A stretch of DNA of 64,000 nt, taken from NCBI GenBank assembly GCA_003952965.2, contig CM025851.1, positions 9,279,647 to 9,343,646 on the forward strand, read 5' to 3'. The stretch comes from Morella rubra. Taxonomy: Eukaryota; Streptophyta; Magnoliopsida; Fagales; Myricaceae. Below the pieces are notes generated by a model that saw only the letters and a program-made list of their open reading frames with translations, searched no databases and was not told the origin of the DNA. Each line of letters begins with the position of its first letter. The stretch's first letter is position 1. Positions 1 through 13,089 of the stretch are shown here, one piece after another. The position numbers were made by a program, and so were the translations under genes.

Positions 1-316
1 CACCCCAGGAGGACCTCGTTTTTTTGATGTAAAGGAATCCTAAAAGTAAGAAAAGAAAAACGCGCATGAACTCGATATACTAACAAACAAACATATTTAC
101 TGAAGGGTCCACTAACACCAATCTACAAGGTAGTACGGACTAGTTGAGTACTCCACCAACATCATCTTTACGAGGAACATGTCAAGATCTTTTGACAACA
201 TACACTTCTACCTAAGCTTTACAACTTTCAGCAAACAAGCTACAGCTGCGATATTCACAGAGGAAGGAAAAAAGAAAAAGTTTTCAGCTTCTTACAAGAA
301 GACTAGTTGAGGATCA
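1..316. other. 3' flank of the ASG1-like gene
   Basis: No gene is seen here. Because the neighbouring gene ends at 317 on the minus strand, the stretch just below it should be its 3' untranslated region and downstream flank. I could not place a polyadenylation signal with confidence. Confidence 0.5.
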
Positions 317-3300
317 CTATCTAGCTTGATTATCAGAATCTTCTGGCAAGTTGAACAAAAACTGCGGGAGGGATGCGATCCTTGGAAGATTAACAAGTAG
401 GTCCACAAACGAGTCCTTCCGCGACATGGCTGTTGCCTGTTTGCAGCCAGAAGCATCATTGGGCTCACCCCCAGTTGCAGGAAATTCCTCTACGGACCTG
501 TTTTCATCATGTGCTGCTGCACCAGCAGCTTCACCTATTTTTTTATCACCATTTTCATAATCATCATCATCATCACGTGAGGCCTGCAAGTTTTGTATAG
601 TCGAAGGATCTTTCTGCAGAAGGCAGCAGAGAGAATTGACCCTTGACATCAGTGACTGCTCTTCAGAAGCGGATGTTAATTGAGAGTCGCTGAACAGGTA
701 CTGGGTAATGTCTTCCAGAATATTTCTTCTATGTTGTTTATTGCCAGAAAAGACGGGATTGTCAGGTGTCATCTGTTCTGTAATGTGGCTCACTAGATCG
801 CTCATAGACATTGATGGCAGGAGTCCCGGCACTTTAATTCGATCCAACTGGCTGACCGACTTTGAACTCTTGCCTTCAAAGCACCTTATTTCTTCAGTTG
901 AATGAGTATCCATCACTGAAGGTAAAACACCTGTTAGACTAGAATGATTGCAAGGAGAGACTATAAAAAAAATAAATAAATAAACACCAGAAAAGAACAC
1001 TCCTAAGATGGTTTAATCTCATCATATGCCAAAGCAACAAAAGCTTCATAGAGCTTCACAAAACGGCATGCTAAAATAACAGCAGACATCACAGACATAC
1101 ATCTGTAACCAGTCCAACCAGATACTAATGTCCTAGAAAAAGAGACATGTAACCACATCGATGGTTTTCTAGAGAGAAACTAAACTTCACCTGAAAGACT
1201 CATCAGGTGAGGGGTTCACAAAGTACAAGAGACGAATATCAAGTATGTTAACCATGACTATACCAAATATGACTTTCCTTTCCAGGCTCACAATTTTACC
1301 TGAGCTTGGAGAAGTAGTTTCCTGCAAAAGATTTTGAGATTCACCAACAAAATCATGTTCATTTTTGGATGATGATGATTGAGCTTGAGAAGGTGATGCC
1401 ACATCCCCCAAACTAAGCAAAGCAGGTCTAGCTCCACCTTCTAAATCACACATCTGGGCGGGGTCATCTGGATCCTCAAACACAGCCACTCTGTTTTCGA
1501 AAAATGGACATTCTACCACAATTTCATGTTGTTGGCTCAGAAAATTGAGTCGAGGATCACATTGAATGAGCTTTTCAAAGTGCTTGCCCAACACGCCTTC
1601 TGGGCACTGCAGAAAATGTTGCCTATGACAATTTCAAAAGGCACAAGCATCACATAGTTAGATCCAAATGATATGACATGCAGCAGTCATTCACAATTTA
1701 GATGCATTGCGCTAAAGGAACTCCTTACTTTAAAATTTCATGAAAATAAACAAAGAAGCAGGAGATAATAAAGCTGCTAATGTTGTAAAACACCACAGGT
1801 TAACTGAAGCACAAAAGAGAGAAATTCCTTATTGGTTCACAAAAATGGACAAGGTCCTCTATTTAACTTGCATGCATAACACAATCCAGCATCATCAAGT
1901 CCTGTTTGCAACAGCCACATCTCAAAGATTTTATGTCAAAAACATTTGGACAAACAACCGACATATAAAAGCTGCATGTTTTCAATATATTGCATAGCAG
2001 AGGATGCATATCCCTGCATTTTACACTACCTATTGTCAAATTGTTACAATCCGTGGAGATTGCTTTTGGTTCATAATTTGCAACTCACGACATAAATTGT
2101 TGTCAAGCATCCTTAAGAATGCCGTGCATTAACGTGGGACACAGGAAAGTTCTTCATATAGCAAGTCCCCCATATGAGGTACTAATCTTTTAAGGGGCCA
2201 AGCATGGGCCATTGTTGCTGTTCGTGGAGAATGAGGCATTTATAGAGATATGACATTTAGGTAAGTTGATGAAGAACGAAAGAAATACTATCTTGTCAAA
2301 AGGAAATGTAAAAGTCTGTACAAGCCCTCAATCATTGGTTCAGGTAAATTCTCCCTAAAGGCCCTCACTGGGCTATTTTGATAGGCATCGCAAACCTTTA
2401 CTACACATGAATCATATAATACACATAACCCATAAGGAGAAAGCTACTACAACATTGACAGAGGTTGTTAAGGCAATTGGGGAAATTCCTTGAGAACCAC
2501 TTAGAGCCCTAAAATATGCATCAAGTCACATTATGAGGGTTAACGATAGCTAGAAGACAAAGCCTAAAAAATAAGGCAGACATGAGGGCACACTTCTGAA
2601 ATTGAAGCTTCCCCTAATCTTTCAAGGATGATTATTTGGACATGTTAATGTAACGGAGTCAGATCAGAATATGTTGATCAAACTAAACTAAATAACACTC
2701 CTTCCTACTTCGCATGCTTAGATGATTGATCTTCTAGTGGGGAAAGTATACTTCATTGTATGAGGTCATAGGAGATCAGATTCCATTATGCAGTAAACTA
2801 CTTCACGTATCGATCTCAATATTCCAATTTGTTATTTCAGTTCCCAACAGGCTGACGTCTAAAGCATATCGCTCATACAGTCAAATCACTCACATCGAGA
2901 TGTAGTGAAAGACATGAATTTCCTAACCAGGACAGAGAAATGCATGATCGAGTCTTTCCTGTGTAAAGAGTAGGAGATAAATTGTAATACCTATGCATGC
3001 TAGCTTGTCCACCTGTAAAGTCCGATGTTGCCTGCCATAAGGTATGCTTTCTAGGCTGTGGATTTGTCTCCTTAAAGAAAAGGGGCCGTCTAGCCAGCTG
3101 CATCAGACAAGAACACTGATCTATAATCCCAATCTTAATTACATAGCACCGATAATGATAATAACTCAATGACCATGACAATACCAAACATTAATTACCA
3201 CAACATCCAAAGTCCCCGGTCCATCATCTGGATAATTTGCTTTGATAGCCACAATATCTGACCACTGGATTTCAATCTTATTTTTAAGACTACCATCAAG

Positions 3301-4566
3301 AACCTCCCACACAAGCTTATGCTTCGCATAGTAACATTTTGCCACCAAGTCTCCTTCATACCTCGACTTATACTACAATCACACAGAACCTTAAAGTCAA
3401 TACCAAGCACAAAGTAACCCGAAAAATAAAGCACTATAGGTACGCTTTCCAATCATAATTGAGACCAATATACCTCCCACGACCCAATTCTTAGAACGGA
3501 ACCTGGAAAATTAGAAGCCTTGAGCTTATCACTGGAGCCCTTGTGATCTTTTTTGCCCAGGGTAGCTAATTTGGAAACATTTTCTTGGGAGAGCCTCATC
3601 TGAATCAAATCCAACAGGGATGGGCTCTTTCGGAGACGCAAACCGAGTGGGCTTGGCTCATCCAAGGGATTATACATGGAGGGTGGGGTGGCTGCAGCGG
3701 CAGGTCCTGAATTCCACCGCTGCGGAAAAACAATTCAACGGAATAAACAATTCGGCCTACCAAAGGAAAATCTTTATGCCTCTTTCTGGTTGGTGAGGAA
3801 GTAGAGAGTAGATTTAAGTGGATGGTAACACAGATGACAAATCTAGCATCTTAACTAACCAGCATAATGAAAGCTATTTGATTGTCCACGTTGTGTGTGT
3901 GGATTTGTGATTATTCAGCTCTGTTTGTTCGTACATAAGAAACATAAAATGAAAATTAGACTTAACCGTTAGGTAATAGAAACGAGCAACTTGATTTACA
4001 AAAAACCAACATAAGTGACTCTATCCACAAAAGCAGAGGGGGAGGATTCAGCTGTCTGGATGGCGTTGATTACGCTCTGTTTGGTTACTGAGAAAGGATG
4101 CAAAAAGCAAAGAAATTAGACAACCACAGGGTTCACAGAAACTATCAACGTGACCTCATCAGCGACCCACATAATTAACTCTAACACGAATATAACAAAA
4201 TTAACCGTATCCGAGAGGAAAAAGATGCTCTGTTTAATGGCTGGGAAACTGTTTTAGAAAGAAAAGCGAACTAGGCTTAAGCCACAGATTGTAGAAAAGA
4301 AAATCGCGCATTATGTAACCAAGTTTAGCAATTGGATCAAAACAAAAAAAGGTTCCTCCTTTCGGTTGCTGAGGAAGTGTGGGAAAATCATAAGGACTTA
4401 AAATTTGCGCCGACAGAACTCAAACCTGTGGAGAAGGGTCGGGTCTCGATCGCTTGGGAAGCGGATCGAGTTGGTCCTCCGACGAGTCCTCAACCTCAAG
4501 CTTCACCCCTACCTTTTTCCCGCACTTGGTGTCCGATTCCATCCCGGAGTTCATTAACTGAACCAT
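317..4566 (-). CDS. ASG1: ASG1-like nuclear protein (plant-specific, six exons)
   Basis: Six exons on the minus strand join in frame: 4566-4426, 3719-3474, 3372-3199, 3097-2991, 1622-1300 and 915-317, giving about 529 residues. All introns are GT-AG. The start at 4566 follows an in-frame stop; a second Met lies four codons on. Recognisable blocks are an acidic N-terminus (DSSEDQLDPLPKRSRP), the NPLDEPSPLGLRLRKSPSLL block, KCYYAKHKLVWEVL, KIEIQWSDIVAIKANYPDDG, RRPLFFKETNPQPRKHTLWQ, HFEKLIQCDPRLNFLS and a low-complexity acidic C-terminus. From memory these match Arabidopsis ALTERED SEED GERMINATION 1 (At2g24100) and its paralogue At4g30780, linked to germination and ABA or stress response. The biochemical role is unknown; old 'DNA helicase' labels are not supported, as no helicase motif is visible. 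The gene looks intact. The exon 5/6 junction is the least certain. Confidence 0.88.
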
Positions 4567-4820
4567 CAAGATAGCTAGGGATCAACTCAGTAACGGAGCG
4601 AGTCACACAACGAAAGCTTAGAGCCAAGGAGAGCCGGGAATCTAACTTGGTGAGTTGAATCGGCGATTTTTAGGCGGCGAGGAAAATCTTAAAGATCACA
4701 GAACAATTACGTAGAAGGGAAGCTTCGTTTTGAGTTTTGACAGGGTTGTGTCATTGCTAAGAAAAAAAGAAAAGAAAAAAAGACAGGGTTGTGTCATTGG
4801 GAGGGGTGTCGCGTGCTTTA

Positions 4821-5043
4821 CACGTGCCTGAAAGAATCGCCACGTGGTCAAAGTTTAACAGCGACGAATATACGAGAAAGCTTTCTTCAGACGTGGGAGA
4901 CTTGATTACGAAAATGCCCCAATGCCCCTAGTTGCGGCCGCAAATGTTGCTCTCATGAGCTGTGATTTTGTCATTTTGTGCGGTGGTTGAGGAAAGGTAA
5001 ATAATAGGTGATGTGAGCTACGCTGGCGAGTTGGGTCCACGTG
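4821..5043. promoter_or_regulatory. G-box/ABRE cluster upstream of the ASG1-like gene
   Basis: Three CACGTG cores lie at 4821-4826, 4841-4846 (within CCACGTGG) and 5038-5043, about 255-475 bp upstream of the ATG at 4566. An ACGTG core also lies near 4891. G-box/ABRE elements are bound by bZIP and bHLH factors and often give ABA or light response. That fits the seed-germination link of ASG1, but function here is inferred. Confidence 0.5.
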
Positions 5044-6180
5044 TGGAATTGGGATAAAATGTAGGGCCCAGTTCGTGCACCTTCGGCGTTTCTTTGCCTT
5101 TTCCCGTCCCATGTGGGGAACTTCCGGTGATTGGCTGGCAATAGAACGTGGCGGAGTTTGGTGGCGTGTTTGACACGCAGGATTATCTATATTCTTGTGG
5201 ATAAGGTTTAGATGATGAAGACAGGAGACTTTTTGTCGTATTTCGTTGACCAGATTGTCGCTTATGTAACCATTTATCATCGTAATTATCGGACATTAAA
5301 ATTTTGGAAAAGAAGAGAGATATATAAGTTAAGAACTGATCATTTTTGTCATAATTAACCGTATATTAATTTTTGTATCTAATTAAAGGAATATTTGATA
5401 CCAAATTAAGAGCGCCGACTAGAGTCCTAGACTATAATATAGTATTATAGATTATCCCCCAATTTTTTATAAATCTTGCATCTTCCTTATTTTTTTCAAA
5501 ATATAATATGAAAATTTATTATAAGTAATATTAATCAATAAATTTGAGATGCCAATATGAAAGTATACGTGTGATATAAGTGACACAACGAAATAAATAT
5601 AATTCGAACGAGAGGTGGTGGGATCCATAAGTACGTGAGAGGAGTACTTGTTTTCACTCCTCAAGTTGGAAGCAAACTCTAAGGCTGCAGCTTGAAAGTC
5701 ATTAGAAAATAATTGCATGATCTCGTGGTTAAAAGGTCTATTTCCTCCTTTATTTTCTATTCGCTTGCGACGTAACCTTTAAGTTGCATGTGCCCAACTC
5801 GTGCTCGGGAGCACACATATTTCCAGAAGGATTCTATCTATTGAAACTCAAACGGATAAGATATATCCTCGTACGTACCAAAAAAAAAAACCACTCAGAA
5901 CGGATAAGATGCTTGCAATTGTCCATCTCATTGATTCTATTTTTATGAGAATTCTCAACAAAGGGAGAACATCTGGCCATCTTAATTTCGAATCAAGAAT
6001 AAATAATCCACGTTTTCTCATTTCTGGCAAAAAATTCTTTTAAAAAAATGTAAATTATTCCCAACTGTAGAAGCCCTGCCCTACCGCCTACATGGGCCAT
6101 GCCGGAGACCAGACTTGGAGGGACGAGCCACTCTTGTCATCGGAATGGATGATATTGCAGAAAGGATATATAGGCTATAA
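5044..6180. other. Intergenic, no gene seen
   Basis: AT-rich DNA without a convincing coding region. The open frame on the minus strand at 4906-5280 lacks any recognisable domain and overlaps the G-box promoter, so it was not called. Confidence 0.5.
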
Positions 6181-6709
6181 GAGCATTCATAACAGCTTAT
6201 TTAAATTTAACTATTTATTTTAATCAAAAAATACACTTCTCTATTTTAATTATCAACTTTTTAAAAACACCCACAACAGTTTCTCTATTTTAATCATCTA
6301 CTTTTACTATTCTATTTAAATATTATTATTCAAAGATTTCTTTATTCTTTCTCTAACATTTATATTTTTGAATATTCGTTTTATTGTAACGGTTATATTT
6401 TTTAATATTTGTCTTATCCTAAAAAGGGCGGATTTTTTAATTTTTCTTTTCCTAACACTTGGCATTTTTTAAGAACTAGAGAGAGAGCGTGCGAGTGAGG
6501 AAGAAAAGAAAAAGAAAAAGAAAAAAAAAAAAAATTAATATTTTAATATGAAGAAGTGAACAGTAGTTATCTAAAAATAAAGAACCACTGTTCACATGTT
6601 AAAAATTGTTAAAATGGATAAGCTGCTAAAAAGTGTTTTTTGACTTTTTTATTAAATTGTTCTTTATTCTAACCAAAATGTTAGAAGAGAGAACCTGCTA
6701 GGAATGGTC
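6181..6709. mobile_element. MITE with TAA target duplication (Tourist/PIF-Harbinger type)
   Basis: A non-coding AT-rich stretch of 529 bp is bounded by imperfect inverted repeats: GAGCATTCATAACAGC at the left, and GACCATTCCTAGCAGG when the right end is read in reverse. It is flanked on both sides by TAA (6178-6180 and 6710-6712). A 3-bp TAA duplication with G-starting ends is typical of Tourist-like MITEs mobilised by PIF/Harbinger transposases. No transposase frame is present. Confidence 0.6.
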
Positions 6710-7051
6710 TAAATGATCATACTAGTTACAGTTAAAAGGAATGTGCTTTGGACATGCCAACTGGTTTTTGTATATCTGACATGGATGAACTGGTATTTGG
6801 GCTCATGCAAACACAACTTGGCCTGATTTTTATTAATGGGTTAAAAAAAATAACAAAAAAAAATTCAATCTTACAAAAAAAAAATAAAATTCAACTAATA
6901 TTTTATCCAACTTGAGAGAAATAAGTCCATTGAATATACATAACACGCATCATGAGAACTCATGAGTGGATGATCCTTCATGGAAGCGAGATCGAGGTAT
7001 CCGATCACCTCCTTTTTCGGCATCAGAATCATAGTATGCAATGTGTCTATA

Positions 7052-7222
7052 GGGGGCGTTTGTTTGCTTAATTTTTTTAGGGTCTAAAATTTCCACCACA
7101 CCAAACACATTTCACAAATTTCAATAAACTTCACATTTTTCATAAACCACAATAAATTTCAACATTTAAAAGATTCTAAAATTTTAAAATATTCTCTAAA
7201 ATTTCGGTAAACAAATAACCCC
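7052..7222. mobile_element. Small MITE (about 171 bp)
   Basis: The left end GGGGGCGTTTGTTTGC and the reversed right end GGGGTTATTTGTTTAC form an inverted repeat with 12 of 16 positions matching. ATA flanks both sides (7049-7051 and 7223-7225). The interior is AT-rich with repeated AAATTTC-like words. The size, ends and 3-bp duplication suggest a Tourist-like MITE. Confidence 0.55.
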
Positions 7223-8207
7223 ATAGTTTATTTTGAGTGTGTAGATCTGGTTTTGTTTTGGATATGTAGGTTTCATGGCCTTTGTGACCAATTCAGTTAG
7301 GGCTCTTATGACCCATTGATTCGTAGCCTTTAAGGCCTTTTGTAATTTGGCCCTTAGGGCTTTGAAATGGATATCTTGGACCTTTGTCCCCTGTTACTTG
7401 TAATCGGTCTTGGAAGTTGGATTGTCGAGGGCAAGATAATAAATTCAAGTAGAAGGTTAATTCGTGTCATAATTTGCGTTTGTGTGTATGCGACTATTAT
7501 AAATGAATCTAAAGAATAAGTACAAACATGGAGTATGACAGTTTTAAACACTAAATATTTCTCATTATGAAATAAATTTCACAATTACTTAGACAAGAGA
7601 GAAAAAAGAACAGCCACACAGATTTTATTTCCTTTTTTGACAAAAAACTGTGTGCCCTTCGAAATCATCAACCAAGTCTCTAAGGTTTCTACTTGTTTAT
7701 TTAAGGTCCTTCTGTCACTTGCAGTTAGAAAATGTAATAAATGAGTCCATCATGTGACTATTTTAAAAAGTAAAATCTTTATATATATAATCATTTCGAT
7801 GCTTTACACGTTTGACAAATAACTCCACGTGTTTCAAAAATCGTTAGAAAAAAAGTCCCCAATTAGAAATCTTAGGAAATTGTTTGATAATTTTTTAAGC
7901 ACGAGGAATTATTTGTCAAAAGCTTAGAGCAAGGGCAATAAAGATTTTACCCTTATAATTAGGTGGTAAAATCTGCAGTACTACCCTCATCTTTCTCCAA
8001 GTTTCGAACTAAAGTGCATTGCTCAGCTGATTGATAATAAGATAATGACGATGTGACAAAGCAACATTAAGAGAAAAGCCAATGCAAGCGTATATGCTTA
8101 TCACGAGCCCTACAAAAAGGGAAGTAGTTTTTTTTTTTTTTTTTCATGTATGTACGCTGGGAAGTTTATCAAATCTAAAGATCAATCTTTTTCTAGACAA
8201 TAGCAAG
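7223..8207. other. Intergenic, no gene seen
   Basis: About 1 kb of AT-rich DNA with no convincing coding region, RNA gene or repeat structure. Confidence 0.5.
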
Positions 8208-8220
8208 GTTAATATCGAAA

Positions 8221-8431
8221 TACCAGTAGGGGTGGTGGCTTAGTGTTGTATGGACTGTGCTTAAGAAGTAGAGCTTTCTCTTAATGGAAGTTCGAATCAT
8301 TGTAATTTTATTATGCTCTGGTGGTCCTATCATCTTGTAGAATTTTTGAATTTAAATAGTGGTGGTAGACTTGAGGCTTGCTTTTATGATGTTCCGTCTT
8401 TTGAGAGTTTTTTTGCTTAGAAAAAAAGAAA
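8221..8431 (+). mobile_element. tRNA-derived SINE with 13-bp target duplication
   Basis: A short element has an RNA polymerase III A-box-like TGGCTTAGTGTT (8236-8247) and a B-box-like GGAAGTTCGAATCAT (8286-8300). It ends in an A-rich tail (8421-8431). It is flanked by a 13-bp direct repeat, GTTAATATCGAAA (8208-8220) and GTTAATATGGAAA (8432-8444), with one mismatch. This is the full signature of a SINE moved by LINE machinery. I cannot assign the family. Confidence 0.72.
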
Positions 8432-8444
8432 GTTAATATGGAAA

Positions 8445-9313
8445 AGACATTGCAATTTATAGCAGTAATGTTATTTCATGAGAAATGTCTAAGGCATATT
8501 CTTGAGCATTTTATTCACAGATCTTCGTGTCCATATCTCTATTGTTTACGTCAAAATTGTCGAATACATGTAAATTCGAAGTCTGAGGACCGAGGCCTGT
8601 GAATTGGTTATTGAAAGAGAGTTTCCAGTACATGTCGTCTTGATGGAATATTGATGACGTATGTAGATGGTGATTTCTTCACATAAACGACAAGCCACGC
8701 CATGGTCTCCCGACAAGTTTCCGGTACAACAATGGAGATTAGGGATACTAAATTGTTTTGCTGACAACAGTACAGATTAATTAACCAGAAAAAAGCTTAA
8801 TATGCTCATTACAACGTTGATTTTAGAGAGTTAGATATGCTTAATTTGTCCCTTTAGAAATATGATGGCATCGTTTAACACCTCGGGCATGTGCGACTCC
8901 TATTGCAGCCGCAGGGGCAATATCAGACACAGAAAAACACCTCTCTCTCTCTCTATCCCTCTCTGTGTTGCGACAGTTCGATTCCGTGAAGGGCGAGTCC
9001 TTATCAATGAAAGCTCAATAAACCAATAAATTTGTGGTAATCGAGTCGTCAATCCCACCACCTCATGACCCCAGAAACAGATGTACAGTCTTTTTTTCCC
9101 TCTCTTGCCCTCTTCCAATATCTGCACGTGAAACCCCCAATAATTTCTCATGCACTAGTGGGTCCTAAAGCCAGCCCTTCTTCTTTTGTTCTCATGCCAA
9201 ACTCCCAACTCCCAAGAATCTGTCCAGACCACCTTCCATCCTCTCTCTCTCTCTGTTCTTCTCCCCGGCCCTCTGTCTGAAAACCCATTAGATATCTTTC
9301 TTCAGTGTCCTCA
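8445..9313. other. Upstream region and probable 5' UTR of the aspartyl protease gene
   Basis: No gene is seen. Two CT microsatellites, near 8939-8962 and 9240-9255, lie upstream of the ATG at 9314. Such CT-rich tracts are common in plant core promoters and 5' leaders. Open frames on either strand here are short and of low complexity. Confidence 0.45.
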
Positions 9314-12300
9314 ATGACGGTGGATGCCATGACTCGTTTGCCCTTGTTGCTTTCTCTTCTTTTCCTTTACCTCGGTACTGCAAATGAGGTGAACTGTTAT
9401 GAAGAGAAGAGGGTTCTCAGCCTGCAAACATTTCAGTGGAAGCAGCAAAGCGGCGCCCCAAGTTGCCTCTCCAGGAAATCAAGTGAGTTTTCGCAAAGCA
9501 ATAAAGTAAAGCTCATAATTACTTATCCAGTGCTGGCCATAGCTTTTGGAACTTTATTTTATTCTCTTCATTGGGATCAGTTATCAACGATTGCTTTATG
9601 TCTTAAGTCGACAGCTTTTATGCTTCGGCTAGCAAACTCACGTAGTTAATTTCTTTGCTGGGTGCAAACTCTACAGGAAAAAAAAAAAAACGCTTGAATG
9701 AATTGGTTGGCATTGTCTTCCACAAAAAAAATCCATGCCAAACCCTTAAACCATTGCTATCGCTCTGGAGGAGTTTCACAAAAGCTTTCTCTTTGCAGGA
9801 AACAAAAAAAGAAAAAGGACAAAAGAGTAGTAAGTCAAGCAATTAAAACGACATGTGAAAATCAACCTGCAGCTTCAAGTTTCACGAAAGCAACATGAGA
9901 TCTACCTGAGAAATCTGATGTTTGAAAATTAAATTATGGACGTGTGAAAGACTCTCTGCACTATAGAGTAAAGAGATTAAATAAAATGAGTCAGGACAGA
10001 TACAGAAAAGCTATTTAGTGTTCGAATGTTGACAAGTATTAAATGGATATCAGTATCTGTTCTGTCAAACAATCAAGAAAACGATATCCATTTTCGAAAC
10101 TGTGAGTTGGAGTAATTTTTATACTCACCAATACAATTGTCAAAACGTAAACCCAGTTCCTCTCACATCACTTTCTGTCACTTGTTCCTTCTTTTCTTCA
10201 TTTTTTTGTGTTCCTCCTATTCTCTTCATATCTCTCCCCCTTTTATCACTCTTGGGCCCTAACAACTGCAACCTAAAGAAAAATTTGGAATCATGGGGTT
10301 TGTTGTTCTGGGATCTTGTCACCGCAAAACGAGGCTTATCTTAAAACAAAAAATACTACACAAGCGAAGACCACCATTTGTTTTTTTAACCTCTTTTTAC
10401 TTTAAAGTCTTTCCATGAGTTTCAATTACAAAGAGCCCCATTTTTTTTTGAAGATTCTATATATGGGCACGATTTGTTTTCTCAGTGGTTATAACTATAA
10501 ATTGATGCCAATTCTCTCAAACGTTTGATATACAATGTGTATCCAAAAGTTCTACAAATGTCAATGACTGTAATTATCTCCACTTACCATAACGTGACTC
10601 TGCCACTGCTTTAGGGGAGGCGACCATCGATCATTAGATTCTCTCTCCCCCAATTACAGTTTTCAAAGATTTTGGTCGGTGTTGATTAATTGCTTGAATA
10701 AGTGTGAGAGTGGAGGCAGCCCCATGCACCACATACATACAGACAGTGATACAGTATGTTATACGTTGATATGGCTGAACTTTAGCTTTCTTCTCCTTGC
10801 GGGTGCGCGTACTACAGCAATTAAAGTATTAGAGCCGACTTTGTGAGCTGATATATATCCATCGGCGTTATTTTGTTCTTTTAGCTATGGAAGCTGAGAG
10901 AGAGCGAGCTTAGGCTTAGAGAGTATTTGGGATTTCGGAAGGAAGTTCTTTCCTACTATTCTATCTTTATATGGACTTCGTTAATCAAGCGAAAAATTAA
11001 GACTAAACGTCTATGGACACGTTTGTGTCTCCCTTATTCTCATTTTGTTATACCTATTTCAGAATTATTTCATCATGACAAACTAGTGTCAGAGTCGGGT
11101 TCTTTGTTTAGACTCGGGATTAATTAGGATGAGTTTTGCTTTCGGATTGTCGAAGGGCTTCCAAATTTATATAGGGGGCGCCTAGTTGTTTGTTTTCTCG
11201 GGGGTTTTGTAGTGGCGAAGAATATATTGTGTACATTGTCTTCCCTGGGATATTGCCTCTTCTTAATTTCTTTCGTACTTCAGAAATTATTGTCCTTCTA
11301 TCATTTTGTAGGGAGTGAGAATGGTGTAACAATATTGGAAATGAAGCACCGAGACTACTGCTCGGGAAAGATCATTGATTGGAACAAGAAGCTGCAGAAA
11401 CGCTTGATTTTGGATGATTTTCATGTGCAGGCACTGCAATCCCGGAGAAAAACCAAGGCATCGGCCGGTGTCGCTGAGGTTTCGGAAGCTCAAATCCCCT
11501 TAACTTCTGGTATAGCACTTGAGACTCTAAACTACATTGTAACCATAGAATTGGGAGGCCGAAATATGCCGGTGATTGTAGACACCGGAAGCGACTTGAC
11601 GTGGGTTCAGTGCCAGCCCTGCAAGTCATGTTATAATCAGAAAGAACCTCTCTTCGACTCTTCTACATCCCCTACATACCAATCAGTGTTCTGCAATTCA
11701 TCAGCCTGTGAGACTCTTCACTTTGCTTCCTGGAATTCAGGAAATTGTGGGAGCAACCAACCAACTTGTAACTATGTAGTTAACTATGGAGATGGGTCCT
11801 ATACTAGAGGCGAGCTAGCTAGTGAGCACCTTAGCCTTGGAACAGCTGCGATGAACAATTTTCTATTTGGCTGTGGAAGGAACAATAAAGGTCTTTTTGG
11901 GGGAACTTCAGGTCTCATGGGTCTGGGAAGGAGTGATCTCTCAGTGATTTCTCAAAGTAGTGCGTTATTTGGAGGAGTTTTCTCGTACTGTCTACCTTCC
12001 ACAGATGCCGGGGCTTCTGGTTCATTGGTTATGGGTGGAGATTCTTCAGTATTCAGAAATTCGACTCCCATTTCTTACACCAAAATGGTTCCTAATTCAC
12101 AGCTATCCAACTTCTATTTTCTCAACCTTACGGGCATAAGTATTGGTGGGGTGGATGTACAAGCTCCAAATTTTGGTGAAGATGGAATTCTACTCGATTC
12201 GGGAACGGTTATTACAAGGCTTGCTCCATCAGTTTACAAGGCTGTGAAAGCCGAGTTTTTGAAACAATTTTCTGGGTTTCCTCCAGCACCAGCATTTTCT

Positions 12301-12579
12301 ATCCTGGACACTTGCTTTAACCTCAGTGGATATGAAGAAGTGAACATTCCTAACATAAAATTGCAGTTTGAGGGCAATGCTGACCTGAATGTCGATGTAA
12401 CGGGCATCTTTTATTTCGTAAAGACTGATGCATCTCAGGTTTGTTTGGCTCTTGCAAGCCTCTCCTATGAAGATGAGATTGGTATAATTGGGAATTATCA
12501 GCAGAAGAACCAAAGGGTTATATATGATACGAAACAGTCCACGCTGGGATTTGCAGGAGAAACTTGCGGTTCCACATGA
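9314..12579 (+). CDS. Secreted A1-family aspartyl protease (pepsin-like), two exons
   Basis: Exon 1 (9314-9482) encodes a signal peptide (PLLLSLLFLYLGTA). A 1.8-kb intron follows, and exon 2 is 11312-12579, giving 478 residues. The junction AATCAA|GTGAGT ... TTTTGTAG|GG keeps the frame and yields the prodomain segment ENGVTILEMKHRDYCSGK. The catalytic motifs are DTGSDLTW (first Asp) and LDSGTVITRL (second Asp, DSG form), as usual in plant nepenthesin-like enzymes. Paired cysteines follow the first motif (CQPCKSC) and FGCGRNNKGLFGG is conserved. The protein is of the At1g79720 type (name from memory), which hydrolyses peptides in the secretory pathway or apoplast; the substrate is unknown. It has no plant-specific insert. 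All key residues are present and no lesion was seen. The open frame running back from 11312 to 11212 is intron read-through. Confidence 0.9.
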
Positions 12580-13089
12580 ATAGAAAGTATGACAAATTGG
12601 TGACTCGGTGTGAAGACAATTCCTCCAAGCAGACACATGCTATCATTGGCCACAATATTCAGAAGCAGTAGGTTCTTCCAGTTCATACGTTTATAAATAG
12701 TTATAGGGCCTGATGTGTGAAGATGTAAAACATGAAAAAACGTGTGATTTTTCAGATTCTCTCCCGAGGGTGCTGATTTTGCTTCCTCAGGGGAGAGCAA
12801 GAAGAGTGTATGTTGCATATTTATTCCTGTAAAGTTTCTTTCAGGACAAGCTTTGGCCGAAGTGTGTGAAAAACTGAATATAGCATACTGAGGTTCTAAT
12901 TTTTATGAGTTGGGGCAGATAACGAATCATAGCAAACTATGACGGTTTTACTACTCTTTGGGGCTAGAATTTTCCAAATATAGCAAGCTTTTAAGGTTTT
13001 CTAGCTATTTACCACGAAGCTGAACAGCAGAGTTTCATCAACAAGAGTAAAAGAAAATAAATGTCTTCAGCAAGTTCAAAAGATTTTAG
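12580..13089. other. 3' flank of the aspartyl protease gene
   Basis: AT-rich sequence that probably contains the 3' untranslated region of the protease gene. No coding region was seen before the LINE fragment. Confidence 0.45.

Noticed and set aside
4906..5280. Open frame of 124 codons on the minus strand
   Set aside because: No domain, composition like promoter DNA, and it overlaps the G-box region of the ASG1-like gene.
8236..8300. Possible tRNA gene
   Set aside because: Only the A- and B-box words are present, with no cloverleaf, and the flanking duplication marks it as a SINE.
11212..11311. Upstream extension of the aspartyl protease frame with hydrophobic residues
   Set aside because: It is intron sequence. 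The splice acceptor at 11311 joins exon 1 with a proper signal peptide and the family prodomain.
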